Made by a program: the position numbers and the translations under genes
Part shown: in pieces, positions 16,950 through 24,422 of the stretch
Layout: each line of letters starts with the position of its first letter
Numbering within the stretch: the stretch's first letter is position 1
The notes under the pieces: model-generated
Databases searched by the model: none
What the model was told of the DNA's origin: nothing
The model's input: the letters and a program-made list of their open reading frames with translations, nothing else
Assembly: GCF_019891175.1 (NCBI RefSeq)
Contig: NZ_CP072600.1
Location: forward strand, 5,952,001 to 6,016,000
DNA from: Leptothermofonsia sichuanensis E412
Lineage (GTDB): Bacteria; Cyanobacteriota; Cyanobacteriia; Leptolyngbyales; Leptolyngbyaceae
Length of the DNA: 64,000 nucleotides
Direction of reading: 5' to 3'

Positions 16950-17708
16950 TTATGGCTCCAGCCGATAGAGTTCTTCCAGCATTTCCCTGGTCACCAAGTC
17001 GGTTGGAGCATCAAACACAATCTGTCCCTGGCGTAAACCGACAATGCGCTGACAGTGGGAACGAGCAAACTCCAGTGCATGCAGGCTAATCACTAAGGTT
17101 CGGTTGCTTTCAACGACGAGCGATCGCAAGAGATCCATAATTTCACGGCTACGTTCAGGATCCAGGCTGGCGATAGGTTCATCTGCCAGGATCACCATTG
17201 GATCCTGAACCATTACCCGTGCCAAGGCGACCCGCTGTTGCTGCCCTCCTGAAAGTTGATCGGTGCGATCATAGATTTTTTCAGGAATGCCCACCTGTGT
17301 CAGCGCTCTGACAGCGGTTTGAATTTCTAAAGGTTTAATCAGGGACAGCAATGCCTTTAAGAAAGACCATCGCCCCAGATGCCCCGCGTTGACATTGTGA
17401 ATCACCCGCAGATTATCCACAAGATGAAACTGCTGATAAACGGTGCCAATTCCCCGCTGAACCTGCCGCAGTTGACGGGATGTTAGCTGATTGAGATGCT
17501 GCCCCAGTGCCCAGACTTCCCCTTCTGTAGGCAATAGCGTGCCATTCAGCAACCGAATCAGAGTACTTTTTCCTGCTCCACTAGAACCAACCAGTGCCAC
17601 CCGTTCACCCGGAAAAATTTTCAGGTTGATGTCTGTTAGCGCCTGGAACTGTCTGAACCGTTGAGTAACATGCTTGAGTTCCAGGATTGGCGCAGGCTGG
17701 TTCATCAC
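16950..17708 (-). CDS. PhnC-type ABC transporter ATP-binding protein
   Basis: 252 residues: Walker A LVGSSGAGKSTLIRLLNG (about 37-54), Q-loop VYQQFHLVDNLRVIHNV, signature QLSGGQQQRVALARVM, Walker B VILADEPIASLDPE and switch His in LVISLHALEFA. The GTVYQQFHLV region and overall length match phosphonate/selenate-type PhnC ATPases. It follows the substrate-binding protein gene by about 25 bases. The expected permease gene (PhnE type) is not downstream; a protease gene on the other strand ends 7 bases away. Confidence 0.85.
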   Translation of the reverse strand: MMNQPAPILELKHVTQRFRQFQALTDINLKIFPGERVALVGSSGAGKSTLIRLLNGTLLPTEGEVWALGQHLNQLTSRQLRQVQRGIGTVYQQFHLVDNLRVIHNVNAGHLGRWSFLKALLSLIKPLEIQTAVRALTQVGIPEKIYDRTDQLSGGQQQRVALARVMVQDPMVILADEPIASLDPERSREIMDLLRSLVVESNRTLVISLHALEFARSHCQRIVGLRQGQIVFDAPTDLVTREMLEELYRLEP

Positions 17709-17732
17709 ACTCTGTACCCCGCCACCGACGGA

Positions 17733-18668
17733 CTATTTGATTTTTCCAATCTCTCGACCAATTTTCTCAATCTCTGCATAGTTAGAATTTTGGGTTTTGA
17801 TAAACTTCTCGGCTCCGAAGAGATCCAGAATTTCCTTCTGGTCCTTGTCTTTAGAATTCAACTTCAGAAAGGCATTTTGCACTTTTTGGGCAAAGTCATC
17901 TCCAAACCGCTGTTTAACGCTGGGATGGATCACCCAGTGATAGTCATGGTAAGGCGGTGTACGCCAGATCAGGTCAACTTTACTGGTATCCGCTTTCCCC
18001 TCTTGCAGGCGGCTATCCCACACCTGCTCGTTCAACGCTCCAGCATCGTAGGTGCCTGCCTGCACCAGTTCAAGCGTAGCGTCGTGGGATTTCGAAAAAC
18101 CAACTTCGCCTTTGAAGTCTTCGAGTTTGACCCCGGCTTGCTGAAGGAAAAACTGGGGCATGAGCCGACCGGATGTGGAAGATTCGCTACCAAAGGTAAA
18201 CGTGTGCCCTTTCAAATCAACCAACCCTTTTTGGAGGTTGAGTGTGGGTTTGATGCCGCTTTTTTTGTTTGCAATGAAGACACTGTGGAAGTTTTCGTCA
18301 ATGTCCCGCTGGGCGATCGCCTCTGCGCCAGGAACCTGCAACCGCGCCTGCACCCCGGTCAACCCACCAAACCAGACCAGATCTAAGTCGCCAACCCTGA
18401 AAGCGGTCACTGCCGCTGCATAATCCGTCACTGGGATATACACCACTGAAACTTTCAATTCCTTTTCCAGATACCGGGCGACTTTGTCATAGAGCCGCTG
18501 CAACTTCTCCGGATCCTGGTCAGGAATGGCTCCTACTTTCAAAGTTTTGGGGGTGTTGGCGGCTGTGGTTGGGGAGGAGGTGGAGGAAGTATCGGGATTG
18601 GAATTGGAAGAACAGGCGACAAAGCCAAAACTGAGTAATAACAGGCTAATGAATAGACGTCTTTTCAT
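17733..18668 (-). CDS. PhnD-type ABC transporter substrate-binding lipoprotein (putative selenate/phosphonate)
   Basis: 311 residues. Lipoprotein signal FGFVACSSNS (Cys about 19), a Ser/Thr-rich linker, then LKVGAIPDQDPEKLQRLYDK, TDYAAAVTAFRVGDLDLVWF, GGLTGVQARLQVPGAEAIAQ and TFGSESSTSGRLMPQFFL. These blocks match the PhnD-like subgroup often labelled putative selenate-binding in annotations; that label is from memory and not tested. First gene of a pair with the ATPase. The Ser-rich ESSTSG loop is the likely oxyanion contact. Confidence 0.8.
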   Translation of the reverse strand: MKRRLFISLLLLSFGFVACSSNSNPDTSSTSSPTTAANTPKTLKVGAIPDQDPEKLQRLYDKVARYLEKELKVSVVYIPVTDYAAAVTAFRVGDLDLVWFGGLTGVQARLQVPGAEAIAQRDIDENFHSVFIANKKSGIKPTLNLQKGLVDLKGHTFTFGSESSTSGRLMPQFFLQQAGVKLEDFKGEVGFSKSHDATLELVQAGTYDAGALNEQVWDSRLQEGKADTSKVDLIWRTPPYHDYHWVIHPSVKQRFGDDFAQKVQNAFLKLNSKDKDQKEILDLFGAEKFIKTQNSNYAEIEKIGREIGKIK

Positions 18669-18718
18669 AGATTAAGCTCTGGATACGATGAATCAATTTC
18701 TACAACCACATGTGTTTA

Positions 18719-18818
18719 TATAGCAGGGGGCGGGGGACAGGGAACAGGGTGACAAAGAGTGGATGACCAGGGTTCGCGTCTGCTAATTGTCCTGACCTTC
18801 ATGGCGGTAGCCATACCA
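18719..18818. repeat. Dispersed repeat family TATAGCAGGGG...CCATACC, copy 1
   Basis: TATAGCAGGGGGCGGGGGAC, followed by GACCAGGGTTCGCGTC, TAATTGTCCTGA and ATGGCGGTAGCCATACC. Matching copies lie at 46829-46926 (inverse) and 52561-52661, and a part at about 54105-54143. Its left half is rich in GGGACAGGG units. Non-coding, MITE-like. Confidence 0.6.
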
Positions 18819-18909
18819 GGCAACGGTTGGATATTGGTGGGAATAATTGACCACTTGCAACTCGACACGCAATCCTCAGCACTAACCTGATTAACTGGTC
18901 AACAATTCT

Positions 18910-18990
18910 GGCATTGCTGAATCTGGGGATGAAAAAGGTGCGGGATGAATTGAAAGAAAGTTTCAATTCATCCCGCTTTTCAGCAACGCC
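18910..18990. repeat. 81-bp MITE-like element GGCATTGCTGAAT, copy 1
   Basis: Starts GGCATTGCTGAATCTGGGGA and ends TTTTCAGCAACGCC, with inner arms GGGATGAA(TTGAAA) facing TTTCAATTCATCCC, so the whole unit folds on itself. Other copies are 44777-44857, 54157-54237 (both also 81 bp) and a diverged one at 56125-56200. Confidence 0.75.
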
Positions 18991-19129
18991 ACCATTCCTG
19001 CCCTCCTGCACTATGAGGATGACGCCCTGGGGACTATGTTGCCTGGAAAACACGGGTGGTCATACCTTCCCCTTTAAGATTGAAGGGTTGAAGCTGTTTC
19101 AGCTTAAATTCAGCCCTTCAGTGTATCAT

Positions 19130-19780
19130 ATGTATCCGTTTAATGGTCAAGGTAGAGCGTCCTTTTTTAGACGGGTGAGCGATCGCGGCCACATTTTTGC
19201 CATCCTCCTCACCAGCCTGGTGACCTTCAGTATCATGACTCCTGCTGCCTTGGCAGAAATTAAACAAATTCGGTCTACCCTCCGCCCTGGCAAAGACCAG
19301 ACATTTGCGGAACTGATGGAGCAGGCAGAGTCCACGGCTAAAAATCTGGTGAAGCAAACCTTTGCCAGATATCCGAGGGTGACGGAAGTGTCGGTTACTG
19401 TTCTGGGTGAGCGCAACGGTCAGGAAACTCCGCTCCTGGTATCGTCCGTTTCCCGCACCAACTGGCAGAAATTTCCTCAGATCAGGCGCTGGACCACCTA
19501 CTTTAACAATTTCTCGATCTCCCTTCTGGGCTACCGTAAACCGCCGGAACCCCCGGCTCCAGCGCCGGTTGCAGTTTCTGGGGGATCGGTTCCTGTTGTC
19601 CCCGGTGCGCCTGCATCTGTACCGGGCACTCCCCAACCTGCTGCTGGCGGAACGACTCCAGCAACAGGCACTCCTGCCCCGGTGCCATCGCTTCCGGCTA
19701 CACCCACAGGCATCCAATTCAATGACAATGCTTCCTTTAAGGAACGCCTGAAAAATGATCCCGCGTACCGGGATGATTAA
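19130..19780 (+). CDS. Exported Pro/Ala-rich protein of unknown function
   Basis: 216 residues from ATG 19130; the frame is open further upstream but only through the MITE. Signal segment HIFAILLTSLVTFSIMTPAALA, then a folded core of about 100 residues (TFAELMEQAESTAKNLVKQ; VTEVSVTVLGERNG; WTTYFNNFSISLLGYR). A long Pro/Ala/Gly/Thr linker follows (about 140-195) and a basic/acidic tail SFKERLKNDPAYRDD. Family not recognised. Convergent with the next gene, 6 bases apart. Confidence 0.6.
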   Translation: MYPFNGQGRASFFRRVSDRGHIFAILLTSLVTFSIMTPAALAEIKQIRSTLRPGKDQTFAELMEQAESTAKNLVKQTFARYPRVTEVSVTVLGERNGQETPLLVSSVSRTNWQKFPQIRRWTTYFNNFSISLLGYRKPPEPPAPAPVAVSGGSVPVVPGAPASVPGTPQPAAGGTTPATGTPAPVPSLPATPTGIQFNDNASFKERLKNDPAYRDD

Positions 19781-19786
19781 AATCTG

Positions 19787-20320
19787 TCACCACCATTTGC
19801 GCGTATTCAATACCCAGGATCGGCGTTTGGGAGAGGTTTCTGGCAGCGGCTTACCGCGCAGAACTCGCCAGGTAATGAAGTCCACCACACCATTGGCTCT
19901 TAATTTGTGCTCCTTCTGAAAAACAATCACAGCCTGGTGCGTTTCTCGATTGAAAATCCCATCCCGGTGAACGTTGTATCCACAGACTTGCAACAATCCC
20001 TGGAGTGCGCCCACATCGGCTCCTGTATCACCCAGGCGCAGCACCCGGCATCCCGGTTGGAGAGTGCATTTCAATGCCGCACGGGTCTTGGGACCTACGA
20101 TACCGTCAATTCTTAGCTTATGTTGCCGCTGAAACTCCTTAACCGCCGCTTCTGTAATGTAGCCATAATCACCATCCACTCTGAGTTTGAAACCGTGGGC
20201 ATTCAACAATTCCTGTAACTCCGCGATCGCAGATCCGTTATCCCAGGGATAAAGTGTGGGACCCGCCAGAGCAGCGGGACTGATACCATGCATAAAGCCA
20301 GAGGGAGTATCTGCTGACAT
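19787..20320 (-). CDS. Peptidoglycan-binding protein with two PG_binding_1 domains
   Basis: 177 residues. Two repeats of the three-helix peptidoglycan-binding domain: SAIAELQELLNAHGFKLRVD then YITEAAVKEFQRQHKLRIDG (about 30-85), and ADVGALQGLLQVCGYNVHRD then NRETHQAVIVFQKEHKLRAN (about 100-160). No signal peptide is obvious, and no catalytic domain is attached, so it could bind cell wall as an accessory or be exported another way. Confidence 0.85.
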   Translation of the reverse strand: MSADTPSGFMHGISPAALAGPTLYPWDNGSAIAELQELLNAHGFKLRVDGDYGYITEAAVKEFQRQHKLRIDGIVGPKTRAALKCTLQPGCRVLRLGDTGADVGALQGLLQVCGYNVHRDGIFNRETHQAVIVFQKEHKLRANGVVDFITWRVLRGKPLPETSPKRRSWVLNTRKWW

Positions 20321-20442
20321 TGCCCTACCTGAGTGGTGTTAACTGGTTTCAAAATGCTATATCCAGCCTAGCAGTTAAATGGATGTCCCTCAGTAGCCGT
20401 CCCTAACTCCTGTATTCTAATCACAGGTCTTGAGGATAGAAA

Positions 20443-21165
20443 ATGACTTGGCAGCGTCCAGACGGGCGGCAACCCGATCAACTGCGTCCCATCAGTTTTG
20501 AACGTAACTTCACCCGGTTTGCAGCCGCATCTGTCCTGGCAAAGTCTGGAGACACTCAGGTTCTCTGTACCGTTTCCATTCAGCCCAGGGTGCCCAGGTT
20601 TTTGGAAGGCAAGGGACAGGGTTGGCTGACTGCTGAGTATCGCATGTTACCGGGGGCCACGCCAGAACGGCAGGAACGAGAGTTCATGAAACTTTCCGGG
20701 CGCACTCAGGAAATTCAGCGGTTGATTGGACGCAGTCTGCGATCCACCCTGGACATGGAAGCGTTAGGAGAACAGACAATCCTGATTGATGCTGATGTTC
20801 TGCAAGCGGATGCCGGTACCCGCACCACTGCGATTACAGGGAGCTTTGTTGCCCTTAAAGACGCGATTGATAAACTGGTTGCCCGTGGCGAACTGGAGCG
20901 ATCGCCCCTGCGTCATCAGGTTGCGGCCATTTCAGTCGGATTGCTGGATGGTGAACCCTTCCTCGACCTCAACTACCAGGAAGACGTGGCAGCCGAGATC
21001 GACTTTAATGTAGTTATGAACGAGAAACTGGAACTGATTGAAATCCAGGGTACGGCTGAATCCGACAGTTTCAGCCGCCACCAGCTAAATCAAATCCTGG
21101 ATTTTGCTGAAAAAGGGATTCGAGAGCTGATGGATTTGCAACTCCAGGCGTTTCAGAATTCTTAA
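20443..21165 (+). CDS. rph: Ribonuclease PH
   Basis: 240 residues. [20 protein letters not shown] opens the protein; [52 protein letters not shown] and [20 protein letters not shown] are the family blocks with phosphate-binding Arg and Thr-Arg residues. It trims tRNA 3' ends phosphorolytically. Start ATG follows GAGGAT. Next gene hisIE follows in the same direction. Confidence 0.96.
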   Translation: MTWQRPDGRQPDQLRPISFERNFTRFAAASVLAKSGDTQVLCTVSIQPRVPRFLEGKGQGWLTAEYRMLPGATPERQEREFMKLSGRTQEIQRLIGRSLRSTLDMEALGEQTILIDADVLQADAGTRTTAITGSFVALKDAIDKLVARGELERSPLRHQVAAISVGLLDGEPFLDLNYQEDVAAEIDFNVVMNEKLELIEIQGTAESDSFSRHQLNQILDFAEKGIRELMDLQLQAFQNS

Positions 21166-21249
21166 TGGAGTGGGTCTGTACCGGGTATGGATCCCACACC
21201 CGGTGCCCACCCTATACCCGACACTCATCCAATCATGGGAAATGTTGAT

Positions 21250-21882
21250 ATGAATTTGCAGCCGGTTATTCCAGTAGAGGCAATCCAATATGATGACCAG
21301 GGACTGGTTCCCGCCATTGTGCAGGATTACCTGGATGGCACTGTGCTGATGATGGCGTGGATGAACCGGGAATCTCTGCAAAAAACGCTGGAGACGGGTG
21401 AAACCTGGTTCTGGAGTCGATCGCGCCAGGAATTCTGGCATAAGGGTGCCACCTCTGGTCACCTCCAGCTTGTGAAAACCCTTCGCTATGACTGCGATAG
21501 CGATTGCTTACTCATCAGTGTGGAGCAGATTGGCGACATTGCCTGCCATACCGGCGAACGCAGTTGTTTCCATCAGGTGAATAGCCATATTGAGCCTCCC
21601 CCGGCAGATACACTGTCCCAGGTGTATGGGGTTGTCTGCGATCGCCGCGACCATCCCAACGAAGCTTCCTATACCTGTAAACTGCTGGAGGGTGGGGACA
21701 ACAAAATTCTGAAAAAAATTGGGGAAGAAGCGGCAGAAGTTGTGATGGCGTTCAAAGATGACGACCCGGCGGCGATCGCAGGGGAAGTTGCCGATCTGTT
21801 CTACCATACTCTCGTTGCCCTGGCTCACCACAAAGTAGACCTGAAAGCTGTTTACCGAAAGTTACAGGAGCGAAGACGATAG
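21250..21882 (+). CDS. hisI: Phosphoribosyl-AMP cyclohydrolase / phosphoribosyl-ATP pyrophosphatase
   Basis: 210 residues, the bifunctional HisIE form catalysing histidine steps 2 and 3. HisI half: [38 protein letters not shown], and metal-binding CDSDCLLI and CHTGERSCF. HisE half: [20 protein letters not shown] and [19 protein letters not shown] 21250 follows GGGA at a suitable distance. An upstream Met (21187) would add a segment resembling a tandem CCCACACCCG repeat, so it is not preferred. Confidence 0.95.
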   Translation: MNLQPVIPVEAIQYDDQGLVPAIVQDYLDGTVLMMAWMNRESLQKTLETGETWFWSRSRQEFWHKGATSGHLQLVKTLRYDCDSDCLLISVEQIGDIACHTGERSCFHQVNSHIEPPPADTLSQVYGVVCDRRDHPNEASYTCKLLEGGDNKILKKIGEEAAEVVMAFKDDDPAAIAGEVADLFYHTLVALAHHKVDLKAVYRKLQERRR

Positions 21883-21898
21883 AACCGGCTGAAGATCT

Positions 21899-21933
21899 CA
21901 GATTCCCGGAATCTTCAAAATTGCCGGGATCTG
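21899..21933 (+). terminator. Possible hairpin after hisIE
   Basis: CAGATTCCCGG faces CCGGGATCTG across 14 bases, with one bulged base. A run of five T follows 11 bases later. A weak candidate terminator 16 bases past the hisIE stop. Confidence 0.35.
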
Positions 21934-22129
21934 GGCAGAAGGTTTTTAACCAGTGCTGTGATAGAGTTTTACAGCAATTTTCAAATGGGTTAACCACAAT
22001 GCTGGATATTGGGTACCGGGTATCGGGTGTGGCAAACTCAACAGGTAAGCTCTGTAAGCTTTTCAGTTTATTTAATCCGCGCGCCTGAGGGCAGGCTGTA
22101 ATATTAACCAATTACGGGGAAAAGTGAAA

Positions 22130-22750
22130 ATGTCGCTAAAATCTAAACCGAAAAAGCATAAATTTTCTGGTTTCACCTTAGCGGAAGCTTTTCAACACCT
22201 GCATCTGACTAAATTAACACCCTGGGTGATTACAGCAGAACCAGTTGCACCCAGTACCTTCTTCCAGCAACGCCTAATAAAATTGCAACGGTTTGACCTG
22301 AGAGCTTCTGAGGAATCAAAAAAGCTGTTAATTGATGCCATTTTGGAGGAGGGCATTGAAGGCTTTAATCGCCTGAAAATCTGGAAGGGAGCCAACCTTG
22401 AAACAGAAACCGTGAGTGGCTATGTAGATTATTTAGTTGCAGAAGACCGCGATTACCTCTATGCGCCTTTTCTCTGTGTCATGGAGGCGAAAAAAGATGA
22501 TTTTGAACAGGGGTTAGCCCAATGTCTGGTTGAAATGGATGCCTGTCAATGGAGCAATCGTCAAATTGGTAGAGATATCAGTGTGTTTGGAATTGTCACG
22601 AATGGAGAAGGCTGGAAATTTTATCGACTTGCTGTGACTGGCGAAGTTGAAGAGACTGATTTATATTCGATTCAAACGATTGATGCAGTCCTTGGTGTGC
22701 TCAGGTTTATCTTTTCCACCTGCGAACAGAACCTGCTTCAAGCTGCATGA
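22130..22750 (+). CDS. PD-(D/E)XK nuclease-like protein
   Basis: 206 residues from ATG 22130 (a GTG lies 6 bases earlier). TVSGYVDYLVAEDR and APFLCVMEAKKDDFEQGLAQ give the Asp and Glu-x-Lys of a restriction-endonuclease-like core, followed by the QCLVEMDACQ helix and VFGIVTNGEGWKFYRL. This resembles a widespread cyanobacterial family without an assigned role. No methylase partner is nearby. It sits between hisIE and hisF in the same direction. Confidence 0.65.
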   Translation: MSLKSKPKKHKFSGFTLAEAFQHLHLTKLTPWVITAEPVAPSTFFQQRLIKLQRFDLRASEESKKLLIDAILEEGIEGFNRLKIWKGANLETETVSGYVDYLVAEDRDYLYAPFLCVMEAKKDDFEQGLAQCLVEMDACQWSNRQIGRDISVFGIVTNGEGWKFYRLAVTGEVEETDLYSIQTIDAVLGVLRFIFSTCEQNLLQAA

Positions 22751-22843
22751 GGTCAACCGATGACCATCTGATTGAAGCTAAAAACTGTTTCAGATCAGAG
22801 TTTTTCCCTACAGGATCCAGAAGTTCAAGGGTTTCCTCATAAA

Positions 22844-23614
22844 ATGCTGGCAAAACGAATTCTTCCCTGTCTGGATGTCAAGGCAGGACGGGTGGTTAAA
22901 GGGGTCAACTTTGTTGACCTTAAAGATGCGGGCGACCCCGTAGAGCTGGCTCAGGTCTATAACGATGCTGGGGCAGATGAACTGGTATTCCTGGACATCA
23001 CAGCGACCCACGAAGACCGGGATATTATCATCGACGTGGTTTACCGCACGGCTGAGCAGGTCTTCATTCCTCTCACCGTTGGCGGGGGCATTCAGAGCTT
23101 AGAAATGATCAAACAATTGTTAAGAGCTGGTGCCGATAAGGTCAGCATTAACTCCTCTGCCGTGCGCGACCCCAGTCTGGTTGACCGTGCCAGCGATCGC
23201 TTTGGTAATCAGTGCATTGTGGTTGCCATTGATGCCCGCCGCCGTCAAGATCCCGGCAATCCAGGATGGGATGTGTATGTCCGTGGCGGACGGGAAAATA
23301 CAGGACTGGATGCGATCGCCTGGGCACGGGAAGTCGAACAGCGAGGAGCAGGCGAACTTCTGGTCACCAGCATGGATGCAGATGGAACCCAGGCAGGATA
23401 CGACCTGGAACTGACCCGCACCATTGCTGAACAGGTTGAGATTCCGGTGATTGCCTCCGGTGGAGCCGGGAATTGCCAGCACATTCATGCCGCCCTGACG
23501 GAAGGCAAGGCAGAAGCTGCTCTGCTTGCCTCTTTGCTGCACTATGGCCAGCTCACCGTTGCCCAAATTAAATCCTATCTATCAGCGCGACAGGTTCCTG
23601 TTCGCCTGGTTTAA
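22844..23614 (+). CDS. hisF: Imidazole glycerol phosphate synthase, cyclase subunit
   Basis: 256 residues from ATG 22844, the usual HisF length, starting [20 protein letters not shown]. The catalytic Asp residues are in PCLDVKAG (about 11) and [15 protein letters not shown] (about 130). Phosphate-binding loops are [15 protein letters not shown]-like [15 protein letters not shown]. Works with HisH, which is not in the window. The upstream in-frame extension to 22772 has no homology value. Confidence 0.96.
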   Translation: MLAKRILPCLDVKAGRVVKGVNFVDLKDAGDPVELAQVYNDAGADELVFLDITATHEDRDIIIDVVYRTAEQVFIPLTVGGGIQSLEMIKQLLRAGADKVSINSSAVRDPSLVDRASDRFGNQCIVVAIDARRRQDPGNPGWDVYVRGGRENTGLDAIAWAREVEQRGAGELLVTSMDADGTQAGYDLELTRTIAEQVEIPVIASGGAGNCQHIHAALTEGKAEAALLASLLHYGQLTVAQIKSYLSARQVPVRLV

Positions 23615-23710
23615 CCTTTGGTTCAGGACTGACGTTTTTGGGATCCGAATCTTTAAGCAAATCTGACAGGGATGTAGCATTTTCTAAGCATCTGTTACAA
23701 TATGTAAAAT

Positions 23711-24019
23711 ATGCTGATACCCATCCTTGCTATCATTATTGCCCTTGTTGCCTGGTCCTTGCATTTAATGCAGCAGGCCGTTGACCGGCGGGAATTTTCC
23801 CTGATGCTGGCGGGCACACTGGTTGCCTTCTCTGCCGCCGCAATGGTGGCCGTCTACTTTCTGATGGGTAGCTATATCGGTTATGTAACAGGTGCTTCCC
23901 ACTCCTCTTTGTCTGAGTTAACGCCCCTTGAGTCAACCGCCTGGGAGTTTGAAACCGAAGAGTTGGAAGGGGTAGAATCTCTTCCTGCGCTTCAGGCGGT
24001 TGCCTCGCTTAAGCCTTAA
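23711..24019 (+). CDS. Small membrane protein of unknown function
   Basis: 102 residues. Two hydrophobic helices (ILAIIIALVAWSLHLM, about 4-19; LMLAGTLVAFSAAAMVAVYF, about 31-50) and an acidic C-terminal tail (WEFETEELEGVESLPAL). Family not recognised. A plausible start ATG near the sequence TGTAAAATATG, with no strong ribosome-binding site. Confidence 0.5.
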   Translation: MLIPILAIIIALVAWSLHLMQQAVDRREFSLMLAGTLVAFSAAAMVAVYFLMGSYIGYVTGASHSSLSELTPLESTAWEFETEELEGVESLPALQAVASLKP

Positions 24020-24179
24020 TAGTTTCTGACAAATCCTGATTCACCCTGGTAGACCCCAGCGTAAATCTGACTGGCTACTGCTGACTGCTGACTCCTGGCT
24101 TCCTTAAACTGTTGCTGAACTTATGCCGCAGAGTACTCAAGGAAGCTCCAACTTCTACTTTCCACTTGCCAGTTGTTCC

Positions 24180-24265
24180 GTATTCTCGTTCCCATGCTCT
24201 GCGTGGGAATGGGTTCTGGAGGCTCCGCCTCCCGTATAAGCGACAGAGCCTGGACGCCAGGGCTA
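24180..24265. repeat. Palindromic repeat cluster GTTCCCATGCTCTGCGTGGGAA type
   Basis: TTCCCATGCTCTGCGTGGGAA is a hairpin, followed by GGAGGCTCCGCCTCC, another hairpin, and CAGAGCCTGGACGCCAGGGC. The same three-part layout is at 8845-8955. This type of array is common in cyanobacterial spacers. Confidence 0.6.
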
Positions 24266-24296
24266 TCCTTCTGATGAATTATTCAGGCTAAGAATG

Positions 24297-24385
24297 CCAA
24301 GAAATCGGATTTCTTGTGAGAAATTCACCGAAGCCTGGCAAGCCGATAGAAGAAATCCGATTTCTGTACTGACGCTCCAGTCACT
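24297..24385. repeat. AAATCGGATTTCT / AGAAATCCGATTT inverted repeat
   Basis: AAGAAATCGGATTTCTTGTG on the left and AGAAGAAATCCGATTTCTG on the right bracket a GAAGCCTGGCAAGCCG core. A diverged copy lies at 60650-60735. The remaining spacer 24020-24180 shows no gene. Confidence 0.55.
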
Positions 24386-24422
24386 CCAGGAAGCGCTGAT
24401 GGAGGGTGATATTGAAAATTAT

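Noticed and set aside
18914-19129. Longer start for the Pro/Ala-rich exported protein
   Set aside because: That part is translated MITE sequence; the signal peptide begins after ATG 19130.
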